From Arachis hypogaea (Eukaryota; Streptophyta; Magnoliopsida; Fabales; Fabaceae), in contig NC_092054.1 in assembly GCF_003086295.3 (NCBI RefSeq), positions 20,804,144 to 20,868,143 on the forward strand: a stretch of DNA of 64,000 nt, given 5' to 3'. Positions within the stretch are counted from its first letter, which is position 1; each line of letters opens with the position of its first letter. Under the pieces are notes generated by a model. That model was not told the origin of the DNA and did no database searches. It saw only the letters and a list, made by a program, of their open reading frames with translations. Below, in pieces: positions 47,181 through 58,604 of this stretch. Made by a program: the position numbers and the translations under genes.

Positions 47181-48437
47181 AGGAGTAGTTGGCAACCCTA
47201 AGCCCACTGAGAACTTTCCTATTGAAGAACTGATAGAACCTAATGTTCGTGAGGAGCCCATTGAAGTTTCCTTGAATGCTTGGTTGAAGATCATAGAATC
47301 TGAAGAGTACTCTTCCTCTGATGAGAAAGAGGAAACTAGGGAAGAGCAAATTGCTCGATACCTAGGAATTCTGATAAAATTGAATGCCAAGTTATTTGGC
47401 ACAGAGACTTTGGAGGAAGAACCTCCAGTGCTAACCAAGGAACTCAATGCCTTGGTTCAGCAGAAGTTACCTCTGAAGAAGCCAGATCCTAGACGCTTCT
47501 TAATTTCTTGCACCATAGGTACCATGACATTTGATAAGGCTCTGTGTGACCTAGGGTCAAGCATAAACCTCATGCCTCTCTCTGTAATGAAGAGGTTGAG
47601 AATCTTTGAGGTACAAGCTACAAAAATCTCACTAGCTATGGCAGACAAGTCCATGAAAAAGGCTTATGGACTGGTAGAGGATGTCTTGGTGAAGGTTGAA
47701 GACCTCTACACCCCTGCTGATTTCATAATCCTAGATACTAGGGAGGAAGAGGATGAATCCATTATCCTTGGAAGACCTATTCTAACTACAGCCAAGGCTG
47801 TGATTGATGTAGACAGAGGAGAACTAGTCCTAGAACTAAATGAGGACTATCTTGTGTTCAAGGTTCATAAACCTCATTCTACCTCAGTTGAAGGAAGAAC
47901 CATTAACAAAAATAAAGTGCTTCAACTACTCCTCTCAGTACAGAGCCTAACAGAGCCCCCAGACACCAATTCTAAGTTTGGTGTAGGGCAACCATCATCA
48001 AGCTCTGAGAGGAATGGCAGTAAGAAAGTGCCCAAGGGCTGGAGGAATAAGAAAATCCCCACTAAAGGCCTCTCACCTGGTATTAGAGTTATCTTCACTG
48101 ACAATCCAGTCATTCCACATACTGTGAATAGGATCCTATCTCTAGAACATGTGGAACTTATCCATGAGAGCACAAGCAAGAAGTTCACTGTAAGGGGAAA
48201 AATTCTGAGCCCCTATCAATCTCCGTAAGGAGCTAACCGTCAAGCTAGTGACGTTAAAGAAGTTCTTGTTGGGAGGTAACCAAACCATAATTAAAGTTAT
48301 TTCTTTTTTTTATTAAGTTTATTTCAGTTATAGTAGTTTAATTCTTATATTTTTTAAGTTTGTGATCATGTGCAGTAGTTAGAACAGAAACATAAACAGT
48401 CAAAGCTGGAAACAGAACACCCTGGAGCAGGTACCTT

Positions 48438-48552
48438 GCTGGCGTTGAACGCCAGACAAGGGGGCCAGAGTGGGCGTTCAACGCCCATGAGGAGCAGCAT
48501 AGCTGGCGTTGAACGCCAGCCAGGAGCAGGAGCTGGGCGTTCAACGCCCACA
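48438..48552. repeat. Class A palindromes between gag-protease and third ORF
   Basis: Four near-perfect modules in strict alternation: CTGGCGTTGAACGCCAG, TGGGCGTTCAACGCCCA, and the same pair again. Confidence 0.85.
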
Positions 48553-48997
48553 AGGGGGCAGGGAATTCGAATTCTCTAGCCTCTCAAGACCAGTGGATCC
48601 CACAGAATCTCCACTTACCCCACCTTCTTCTCTCTCTTACTTTCACTCTTTCCCACACACTCTTCCCCATAAACCCTCAACCAATCACATCCATATCTCT
48701 TCCCACAATCCATCATAACTCCCACCAACCCCCACCCACTTCAAATTCAAAATTTTCCACCCAATTCCCCCTACCATTCGAACCCTAACCCATCCCACTC
48801 CTATAAATAACCCCTCATACCACCTCTCCAATACACACTTCATACACTAAAGCCCCACTTGGCCGAATCCTCCCCTTCCCCTTTCTCTACCACTTCTCTT
48901 CTTCTACTACTCTTTTCTTCATATTTTTCTCGAGGATGGACAAAGCTTTTAAGTTTGGTGTTGGAAAAGCCTTGCTTTTTGCTTTCCATTCACACTT
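48553..48997 (+). other. C-rich untranslated region before the third ORF
   Basis: Pyrimidine- and CA-rich, with CTATAAATAA at 48802-48811 as a possible TATA box about 190 bp upstream of the third ORF, and TTTAAGTTTGGTGTTGG (48948-48964). It could carry an internal promoter or splice acceptor; unproven. Confidence 0.4.
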
Positions 48998-50220
48998 ATG
49001 ACACCAAAAGTCGGAGAATCCTCTAAAAAGAGGAAAGGGAAAGCAGTTGCTTCCACCTCCGAACCTTGGGAGATGGAGAGATTCATCACCAAAGCTCATC
49101 AAGACCACTTCTATGAAGTAGTGGCAAAGAAGAGGGTGATTCCTGAAGTCCCCTTTAGGCTAAAAAAGAATGAGTACCCGGAGATCCGACGAGAAATCCA
49201 GAGGAGAGGTTGGGAAGTCCTAACTAATCCTATTCCAGAAGTTGGAATCTTGATGGTACAAGAGTTCTGTGCCAATACATGGATCACAAAAAACCATGAT
49301 ACAAGCGTGAATTCACATCCCAAAAATTGGCATACCATGGTCCGAGGGCGTCTCTTGGATTTCAGTCCAAAAAGTGTAAGGTTGGTGCTCCATTTGTCAA
49401 TAATGCAAGGAGACCCACATCCTTACACTAGGAGAGTCAATTTTGACCAGAGGCTGGACCAAGTCCTTTCAGACATTTGTGTGGAAGGAGCTCAGTAGAA
49501 GAGGGATACTCAAGGCAAGTCTGTCCAACTAAGAAGGCTTGACCTCAAGCCCATAGCTAGAGGATGGTTGAAATTTATCCAACGCTCTATCATCTCTACT
49601 AGCAATCGGTCAGAAGTGACTATTGACAGAGCCATTATGATTCATTGCATCATAATTGGAAGTGAGGTGGAGGTACATGAGGTAATACCTCAAGAATTGT
49701 ACAAGAAAACTAAAAAGCCTTTCACCTTAGCAAGGTTGGCATTCCCTCACCTATCTGTCACCTATGCAATTCAACTAGAATTGTCATAGAAGGAGACATT
49801 CCAATTGAGGAGGACAAGCCCATCACTAAGAAGAGGATGGAGCAAACAAGAGCGCCTACACATGCACCTCAACAAGAAATTCCTGAGATGCCTCAAGGGA
49901 TGCATTTTCCTCTCCAAGGCTATTTGGACCAATTTCACACTTCTCTTGGAGAATTGAGCTCCAAAATGGACCAGCTGAGGATGGGGCATCAAGAGCACTC
50001 TACCATCCTCCATGAAATAAAAGAAGATCAAAAAGCCATATGGGAAGAACAACAGAGGTAGGGGCGTGACATAGAAGAGATCAAGCAGTCCATTGGCTTC
50101 TCTAGAGGGACAGCAGTCGCCATCACTAAGGTGGATTCATTCCTTAATCCGCTGTTGCTTATGTTATTTTTTCTGTTCTCCATGTGCATGATCATCTTTA
50201 TCTATGTCTTAAGGCTATGA
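48998..50220 (+). pseudogene. Third ORF: putative plant transposon domain, coiled coil and C-terminal membrane anchor
   Basis: ATG at 48998, basic N-terminus (KKRKGKA), then the conserved domain (VIPEVPFRL, GWEVLTNP, MVRGRLLDF, STSNRSEVT). A stop at 49496 replaces an expected Trp; the frame resumes after it. An indel near 49770-49790 shifts to the frame that reads MEQTRAPTHAP and a Gln/Glu/Lys coiled coil, with a further stop at 50059. The same frame ends with about 20 hydrophobic residues (LLLMLFFLFSMCMIIFIYVL) and TGA at 50218-50220. No signal peptide is seen, so the likely form is tail-anchored. Its env-like place and anchor invite comparison with envelope genes; the function is unknown. 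Confidence 0.6.
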
Positions 50221-51171
50221 AATATTCCATGCATCTCTCACCTTGCTTAAAAGAAAATTTTATTTGAAAAAGAAAAGTAAGATACATGAATTTCGAGTTA
50301 TATAATAAGAATAGTTCAATTATTTGATGTGGTGGCATTGCTTTTATTTTTTGAATGTATGAATGAACAGTGCATATTTGATGTTGGAGTTAAGAATGTT
50401 GGCTTTTGAAAGAATGATGATAAAAGTGAAGTATTATTGGTAATCTGAAAAATCCAAAAATTGATTCTTGAACCAAGAAAAAGTAGTAAAAAGAAAGAAA
50501 AAAAAGAAAATAGTGAAAAAAAACAAGTAGAAAAAGAAAGAAGAAAAAACCAATAGCTCTTTAAACCAATAGGCAAGAGCAAGGATCCAAGGCTTTGAGC
50601 ATCAATGGATAGGAGGGCCTAAAAGAAACAAAACCTTGGCCTAAACAGTTCAAATGAGCTGCTCCCCTAACTATATGCTTGTGGTGTGAAGGTGTTAAGT
50701 GAAAAGCTTGAGACTGAGTAGTTAAATCCGTGATCCAAAGCAAAAGAGTGTGCTTAAGAACTCTGGACACCACTGGCTAGGAATTCTAGCAAAGCTGAAT
50801 CACAATCTGAAAGAGTTTACCCAGTTAAGTGTCTGTAACGTTTATGTATCCAGTGGTAATATTGGAAAACAAAGCGCTTGGGGTCACGGCCAAGACTCAA
50901 AAGAAGTTGTGTTCAAGAATAAAAAAAAACTAAACTAGGAGAATCAATAGTATCATTTGGATTCTGAGTTCTTAAAGATGCCAACTATTTTTAGCTTCAA
51001 TGGAAAGTGAGATGCCAAAACTATTCAGAAGCAAAAAGCTACTAGTCCTGCTCATCTAATTGAAACTGAGCTTCATTGAAAACTCTGAGATTTATTGTAT
51101 CCTTCTATTTATTTTTAATCCTACTTGTTTTTGGTTACTTGGGGACAAGCAACAGTTTAAGTTTGGTGTTC
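50221..51171 (+). other. 3' untranslated region up to the 3' LTR
   Basis: AT- and A-rich non-coding stretch. Its last 31 bases (51141-51171: GGGGACAAGCAACAG then TTTAAGTTTGGTGTT) repeat the block beside the other element's 3' LTR and are the likely plus-strand priming region. Confidence 0.55.
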
Positions 51172-52658
51172 TGATGAGCGGATATTTTATACACTTTTTA
51201 GCATCATTTTCATATAGTTTTCATTATATTTTGTTTAAGTTTTATTATATTTTCATAGGTTTTAGTGCTAAATTCATATTTTTGGATTCTACTTTGAGTT
51301 TATGTGTTCTATGATGATTTCAGATATTTTCTGGCTGAAATTGAGGAGCTTTCGAAAAAGTCTGATCCAGAGATAGAGAAAGGACTGCAAATGCTATCAG
51401 GATCTGACCTCTATGCACTCGAAGCAGCTTTTCTGGAGCTACAAAAGTCTAAATAGTGCTCTCTTAATGGTTATGGAAAGCTAACATCCAGGGCTTTCCA
51501 TAAATATATAATATTCCATACTTTGTTTGGAAATGAAGGCCCAAAACTGGCGTTCAACGCCAGTTCTCCACCCTCTTCTTGGCGTTAGACGCCCAAAAGG
51601 GAGCAGCTGGCGTTCAATGCCCAAGAAGGATCCTAGGATGTGGAGAGACCCTTAGCTCAGCCTAAACACTCACCAAGGGGCCCGGAAAGTAGATTTTCAC
51701 ACTACAAGACTAGTTTATCTTATTTATGTAATTCTTAGTTAGCAGATTAGTATATATAGACAGGAGTTCACCCTTATTAGGGGACTCTTGCCCACTTTAC
51801 ACGTTTCACTTTTATTCTATGTACAGCATGAGTCACTAACCTCCTAAGGTTAAGGTTAGGAGCTCTTCTGATTCTTATGGATTAATAATATCACTATTCT
51901 ATTTCAATCTATGCTTAATTATATTCTAAGATGTATCTTCGTTCTTCATGTTAATGGATTGGGAGTGTAACTTGACCGTCATCCCTATTCACATGGGTTC
52001 TTGCGAGTCCTTGACGGGATAGTACTGAACTACAAGCTTGATTATACATCTCTTAGACGACTAATCCACGACTTCGTTGGGGACTTCTCGATACATCAGT
52101 TTAGCTGAGATACGGGGTGATTAAGGCCTTTGTGGTATAGGCTAGAACCAAAGGAGCAGCGTTCTCTAATCCAGAAGATCCGACCTTGTCTGTGGCGTTT
52201 TGAATAAGATCACCAACGGAATGGACTAATAGAGCTTCACCCCCGTTCAGATCGGATGACCGCTGACTCGGCGTTTGATCTGAAACAGAGGAGATTAATG
52301 ACCACTGGCCTGGCGTTAATCATTTACAGCCTGTCATGGAATGAATCAATTAGAAGTTGGAGTAGATGGTGAAAAAAGTTGATCAAGAAGGAAGAAGCAT
52401 CTCCGAGGCCTCAACCATTCTCATACCATTGATTTCACACCTATTTAGTAACGTTTTATTTATTTATCTATTTTATGCATTTTCTCGTGACAACTATATT
52501 TTCTATCCACCTGACTAGGATTTGCAAGATAACCATTGCTTACTCAAACCAACAATCCTCGTGGGATCGACCCTCACTCACCTGAGGTATTACTTGGACA
52601 ACCCGGTATACTTGTCGGTCTATCTGTGCAAAACGTGCGGAGCCAGTTTCATGCACCA
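51172..52658 (+). repeat. 3' LTR of the 11.6 kb derivative
   Basis: TGATGAGCGGATA to ATGCACCA, close to 41053-42573 but about 35 bp shorter. Class A modules at 51547-51626. Confidence 0.85.
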
Positions 52659-52793
52659 GCAAGCAAGAAAAGCACTAGAAGTAAGGAGGAAGAGAGGAGA
52701 ATTTGGAGGAGAGTTAGCAAAGATCAATGAGGAAGAAGAGGCATAAGAAGAAGAATCAAATAGAGAGCTCCCTAGACAAAAAATTACCAATTG

Positions 52794-53563
52794 AAGCTAT
52801 GCATTGCATGTGGGAGCCCATGCATGCAACGTGAAAAACAAAATAGAAGTCAATTGGTGCCAAATCAAGCCATGCGTTGTATGTGGGGCTTGGTGCGTTA
52901 CACTTGAGCTCTTTTGACCTCTTTATACTCCAACGAGTATAACTTGAGCTAGAAAAGTCCAAATAATTCTGTTTTAGTGGCGTTAGAAAGCTGACATCCA
53001 GAGCTTTCCAATGATATATAATTGTCTATAGTGGACATGCGTCTAAGACAGCCATATTCAAGCCACAAAAAGCACTCCATGGCTACCATGAATTCATGCG
53101 TGTAATGCAGGAATTAAACTATGTTTGACCTCTTCGCACTCCAACGAGTATAAATTGAGCTAGAGAAGTTTAAATGAATTGGTTTCAGCAGAATTAGAAA
53201 GCTGACATCCAGAACTTTCCAAAAATATGTAATAGTCTATAGTGGACATACGTCTAAGGCAACCATACTCAAGCCACAAAATGCACTCGATAGCTGCCAA
53301 GAACCATGTGTTGCACGTGGAATTTGGTGTATGCAACGTGAAGAAGCAAATAGAGACCAATTGTGCCTTATTTAGCCTGCATACAACGTGGGGCTTGGTG
53401 AGTGCAACGTGAAGATCAAATCGATGCCAATTATGCCAAGGAGGGTCATGCTTGCAACGTGGAGGATAATGCATTGCACTTGGGGATCTAAACAGAGGCC
53501 AATTGCTCAAAGAAAAGGCCATGCGTTGTACTTGGGAGGCTATGCATACAACGCACCAAATGG
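52794..53563. repeat. Class D modules (TGCGTTGCACGTGG type)
   Basis: At least eight variants of CATGCGTTGTATGTGG, TGCAACGTG and CATGTGTTGCACGTGG are spread over 770 bp, some in inverted pairs. Confidence 0.65.
52912..53336. repeat. Tandem duplication, ~212 bp unit
   Basis: GACCTCTT...ACTCCAACGAGTATAA at 52916 and 53128. Both copies continue through AGAAAGCTGACATCCAGA, TCTATAGTGGACAT and CAAGCCACAAAA. Confidence 0.8.
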
Positions 53564-54240
53564 GCCACTCCCAGGGCCTTTAATTATTCACTAATCCTTC
53601 ATTAATTCTTTAATTTTTCAAGCACTTAATTGGATGATCTAAAATTAAATTTCAAGTCCATGATTTTAACAAAGCAAGGCACCAAATTTTGAATTTTAAA
53701 TACAAGGAAGATCACTAATTAATTAAGAGTTGTTAGAAAAAATTTGATTTCATTAGATTAGATTTTGTTTTGATTTAGTTTGAGTTTCATTTCTAGGTTT
53801 AGTTTTAGGTTTTAATAAGTCCTAGGACTTTGCCCACAGATCAGACAATACACCACACTTTACAGTTTTGCTTTTATTCCACCATGAGTAGCTAATCTCT
53901 TTTGTTAAGATTGGGAGCTCTGTTCATCTTTTTATGGATTATTAATCTAAGTGTTCTACTTTATTTGAGATTTATACTTTGATCTATTTCATGAGTGAGT
54001 TTTCGTTTTTCATCCCTAAAGATTTAGAATTGTTGAAAAATATTTTAACTCTATTTTAAATTCTAAATATTATTTTGGAAAAAGTAATATTTGAATTAGC
54101 TTGAAAACTCCTTCTCACTACTTTTTTATTTAACTAGGAATAGTGTTTCAAAGAGTGTGCGACACATATTGATTTTTAATTGCTCTAATTTAAATAAGTG
54201 ACATAAAATTCAAATTAAAAAAATTTTGAAAATCATTCTT

Positions 54241-57200
54241 TTTTTATTGTTGACGCAGTTGTGGTGCGTGTTTTTTAGTTTTTGTGCTTTTATTTTGGTT
54301 GTTTATCTCTTTTTTGAATGTGTTATTTTTGTTGATTCTGTTGTACCTAATTTCTTTTCTAGGAGTTAGTGAGTTGTTAGTCATCGGAAAAAAAATTACA
54401 TGATGTACTTTTTTATCATTGAACTAGTTGAATAGTATTGAATTATGAAAAGGTAAAATAAAAAAAATAAAAAAAAGATGATAATTATAAAGAAGAGTAG
54501 AAGAAGAAATTTTGACTTGTGCTTATTATTAAAAAAATAATACCAAAATTTTTTAATCCTACAGTATTTTCTTTTTTATTAACCTTTGTTTTAACATGTA
54601 TGTGATATATATTCAACGTATCACTTCAAAGTTACAGAGGGTAGACTGGCGTGAATCTTTTTTTATTGTTGATGACAATGCCAGAAATAACAATGGGATA
54701 AGTGTTTATTTCTTTATTATTCTTGGTTTGTTTTTTTTTGTTTTTTATTGGTTCTCTTTGCTTCACTTGATGTGTTGAGCTTCCTTGTTTAAAAAAAAAA
54801 ATCATATATTAACCATTATTTTGTAAATGTACGTATAGATAGACATCAATATATCAACACATATAAAAAAAAATTAATTGACACTAAATTTTTTTAATTA
54901 TGATATAAAAAATTTTTAATCGTATCATTTCTAATTAAATGATATATTTTAATTATTAAACTAGTTGGATAGTATTAAATTATAAAAAGATAAAATAAAA
55001 AATGAAAAAAAAATCATAAAGAAGCGTGGAAGAAAAAGTTTTGAATTATAAAAAATTTATAAAAAAAGAATACCAAAATTTTTTAATGGTTAATTATTTT
55101 CCTTTTTATTAACCTTTGTTTTAACATGTGATATATACGTTCATATATTGACCATTATTTTGTAAATGTATAGATAGAGATACATCAACACATAAAAATA
55201 AATATCACTAATAAGAACTGATTTCCTTTTTCGTTATAGTCTGATCTAGATCAAAATGATGGGAAAGACGGCTTAAAATATGCCACAAATTTATTAATTA
55301 TGCGAGCCAATATTTAGATACTTTGCATAGGATTTTGATTAGCATTAGTCTTCGTTTTGATTTTTGACATGTCACCAGAAGACAGCTATAGATTCTAAAT
55401 TTGTGATTTAAGCATTACGACAAGTAATTTTCATTATCCCCACTAATGCCTTGGTTGGGGGTTGGTGAAGGAAGATGATATGTGTGTATTTTCTCAAGTA
55501 TAGTTGAATTGGAATGACACTATATATTCTTGCCTTATTTTTCTTCTAGTTTTAGAACTTTCCACTGGCTAACCTAATTGCAATTATTAAAGGATAAACA
55601 CATATTTACTCACTAATTAATTATGGTTGAATCAAATAAGAAAAGAAAATTGATGACGAATAGTCGAATACAAATAAAACCGACGTCATTTCCTTTCACA
55701 TCTTTCGTTCCCCAAACATTTTTTAGAGGGAATTATCAAGATATATATATAAAATATAAATAGAAAGAACACCATGATATATATTTTCTTTTTCTCTTGT
55801 AATTAGTATTTTCGGTTTTGAAAAATTCAATAAAAATTGCATCTTTTGTAAGAGTTATTTAAATTTATTCTGGATTTTTTTATCCTCCTAGAATTCTGTA
55901 TTAGTTTTGTATTATCTTATATATGAGGACTGAATTTTCTTATATGTCATTTTAGAAGAATTTAATTTTAATGCGTTGCTAATATAAAACAATTATTTTA
56001 CACTTATATCTAATTATATAATGTAGCATCAGTAAAAATAACTATTTTTTATCTTGATTATATAAATAGTCATTCAAAATAATAGATGCGATTAGACGAT
56101 TATATAAAATATTTTACAATATCAATATATTAAAATTAAATTTTATTATAGTAACATAAAGTTTCCTATCAAAGTTATATATATTATTTTGATATATTAT
56201 TGACAAAATTACTCATCAAAGAACAAAATTTTAAATCTTAAAAAATATTATCCACAAAAAATGTTATTAACAAAATTATTCATTTTTTCAATACATCTAT
56301 AGTCAAGATATTTTTGTTACACCAAATTTCTTTTACTTTTCTAGATAATTTTATTAGCGACACAATCATTAAAAAAAATTATATTTCATTCTATTTTTGT
56401 TTTTTTTTTGTTTTTGTTAGGTATTGATGTTTGAATGACTAACAATAAGAAGTTTCAATCCCCTAAAGTCCTAAACTAAAAAAATAAATCCTCCTACAAA
56501 AAGAAAGGGACAAAAAATCACAATCGCGTCCCTCTGATTCGTTTTCTATATACAATCTAACAAAAGAAAAAATTATTAGATTATATCAATTTGCAAACAA
56601 ACATCAACGACGCCTGAAATTGGTCATTCATGGTTACGTTTTCATCATCACCCACCTCTTTTTTGGACAAATTTTTGTAAGGAAAAAATTTTAAATGGCT
56701 CTAATAATTATTTTAAAAGACAACAAGATTCTCAACAAAAAAAATATTCTTTTTGCTTTTTTATGTTATTTTTATGAAATTGATTAGTCATTCTGTTAAT
56801 ATTTTCTCTTTGTATTAATAGAATAAGTCTATATAACATGTTAAATTGTTGATTTATTTATTAACAACCAATTAATTTAACAAATTCTTTTTTATTGAGA
56901 ATTTTGTTGTCTTTTAAGGATAATTGTGAAAGTCGTTTAGTTTTTATTTATTTTTATTATCTTTTTTAAATATATTAGATAAATTAGTTAAATTTATTGT
57001 GTAAAACTAAGAAATATTAATTATTTTTAAATTATTTTTATTTATAAAAATTAAATGGACGATATATTAATGATTAACGTGTCACATAAATATATTTTGA
57101 AGAGAAATCATTGACAGATGGACTAATCAATCTCATAAAATTTAATATAAAAAATCAAAAAAAATATTTTTTTTTGTTCGAATACCTCATAATTCTTCAA

Positions 57201-58445
57201 AAAAAATTATCAAAGCCGAATTGGTATTCACTCAATTTTTTTTCCTTTGTCATAATTTTTAATTTCTATATATATTTCCTTTATTGTATATGTCACACGG
57301 AAAATGAGTGTGGTTAACATTGGTAGAAAATACAAAACCATTAGCGAATTATATAGAATCCATTTCTGCCTCAAATTAAAAAAATATATATATATCCAAT
57401 TCGTCAATAGGCTGAAGAAGTCAATGAATAATTTGGCCAATATCAACCTCATTAACAAATTAAAAATAATATTCTTGAGCGTTTGTGACTTTGTAAGGTA
57501 AGAACATAGGAAAAATACTAAAATAGTTTATTGCTTCCTACGCAAGACTCCATGAGAAAGGCAACATTTGTCAACAACAAAGTGGAAAAATCCAAAAAAA
57601 AAAAAATACAATACATTCAAAAAGAAAAAAAAAAAAAAAAGAAGAGAAGAGAAAAATCTATTTGCTTAATTAGCTTCAATTCCCACATAAGTCTTAATAA
57701 TGGGAAAGCGCAGTAGCGCACATTTGTCACAATAAAATTAACTAAATATAAAAAATATTAAAAAGTCATTAAAATTTATTATTTTTTATCATTAGTTAGT
57801 TATTAATATTTAAAAATATAGAATAAAATATATTATTAAGTTATTAAACTAAAAAAATTAATTTAATAACTAAATAATAAAAAAAATAATAAATTATGAT
57901 AGACTTAATATTTCTCATTAAATATTTCGAAAAAACTTAAAGAAATGCTTCACAACTTATACCATATTCCTTAACATTATACAACACACAATATGTAAAT
58001 GTGGAAATATCTTCGTTTAAGATGATATATTTAATTATCATCATTCACTCGTTTATAATATCCAAAAAAAAAAAAAAGCAAAATATACATGGTTATTAAG
58101 AAACTACGCTGTCCCACACCACTTACTATCACACCAAATTTGGTGTACAACAGTACAAGTAACATTAAGTCCAAAAAAATCATGTTGGAATTTCAGAAGA
58201 TCAAACAATCAAAATCAAGCCCCAAGATAAAAAAGAAAAGCTAAATAAATCTATGAAGCTACATAATGTACACTATAACTTCCTTTGTGTTCCCCTATAC
58301 TCTGTTTTTCATTCTTTCTTTTTTGTTTTTCACTCCACTACCTTTTAGCTAAGATTACATGCAACATGCATAATTAATTAATGTTTATAGATTATTAACG
58401 GACTATTCACGTAAAGTTATCTTTATATAAAAATAATAATTATTA
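54241..58445. other. AT-rich intergenic region
   Basis: No coding ORF or RNA gene recognised. Holds a diverged direct repeat (54421-54860 and 54960-55200), poly-A/T runs such as 57594-57606 and 57624-57641, and short stem-forming segments near 57720-57910. Confidence 0.5.
54421..55200. repeat. Diverged direct repeat
   Basis: Shared landmarks: AGTTGAATAGTATTGAATTA/AGTTGGATAGTATTAAATTA, TACCAAAATTTTTTAAT, TTTTTATTAACCTTTG, CCATTATTTTGTAAATGTA. The second copy lacks about 190 bp that the first carries at 54603-54790. Confidence 0.6.
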
Positions 58446-58580
58446 GTAAAAATTCAGGTGGAGTCAACTTTACGTAAAATTGATAATTGATAGTTATTAA
58501 ATAATTTAACTAAATTTTTATCTAATAACTTCTAATTATCAATTTTACGTGAAGTTAATTGCACCTAAATTTTCACCTTA
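58446..58580. mobile_element. MITE in the 3' flank of the kinase gene
   Basis: About 135 bp with long inverted arms. The left arm has CAGGTGGAGTCAACTTTACG then TAAAATTGATAATTGA. The right arm reads the complement with few changes (ATTATCAATTTTACGTGAAG, GCACCTAAATTTT). The family is common in legumes as I recall. It lies 25 bp beyond the kinase stop codon, so it is probably in the 3' UTR. Confidence 0.65.
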
Positions 58581-58604
58581 AAATAATTTGATGTGAGGAG
58601 GTGA

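Larger units (their letters stand above)
43746..48228 (+). pseudogene. gag-protease with a short integrase-like tail (split by a solo LTR)
   Basis: ATG at 43746 opens a gag with capsid blocks DPHQFLSEFLQICD and SWKKLVNAFLGKFFPP. The frame breaks in AAAAAGGGGGG (44328-44338), then continues as ESLYEAWERYKQLIRR with stops at 44518 and 44683. An Asn/Gln-rich segment and palindrome-encoded repeats (LALNAS, GRSTPK) precede and follow the solo LTR. From 47050 an intact frame carries protease (CDLGSSINLMPLS near 47547, ILGRPIL near 47764). About 65 residues near the end (LSPGIRV, EHVELIHES, KKFTVRG) resemble an integrase C-terminal chromo-like tail. Protease looks catalytically sound. Confidence 0.75.
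41053..52658 (+). mobile_element. FIDEL-like derivative with gag-protease and third ORF but no RT
   Basis: LTRs 41053-42573 and 51172-52658; flanks GCAAA and GCAAG (target duplication with one change). Order: 5' LTR, tRNA-Asp primer site, T-rich leader, gag-protease, palindrome array, third ORF, 3' LTR. RT, RNase H and the integrase core are absent. A solo LTR interrupts gag at 45339-47043. It carries class A palindromes in the same three settings as the 8938-21233 element. Confidence 0.85.
52659..54240 (+). repeat. Right piece of the interrupted LTR, truncated
   Basis: Continues 40877-41052. Contains class D modules, an internal ~212 bp tandem duplication, and blocks shared with FIDEL-like LTRs (GCTGACATCCAGAGCTTTCC, GGGAGCTCTG, TTTATGGATTA). 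No terminal CA with a matching duplication was found, so the right limit is approximate. Confidence 0.5.

Noticed and set aside
57111..57716. Short Lys/Ile/Asn/Phe-rich ORFs on both strands
   Set aside because: Typical of AT-rich non-coding DNA with A and T runs; no domain and no splice context.
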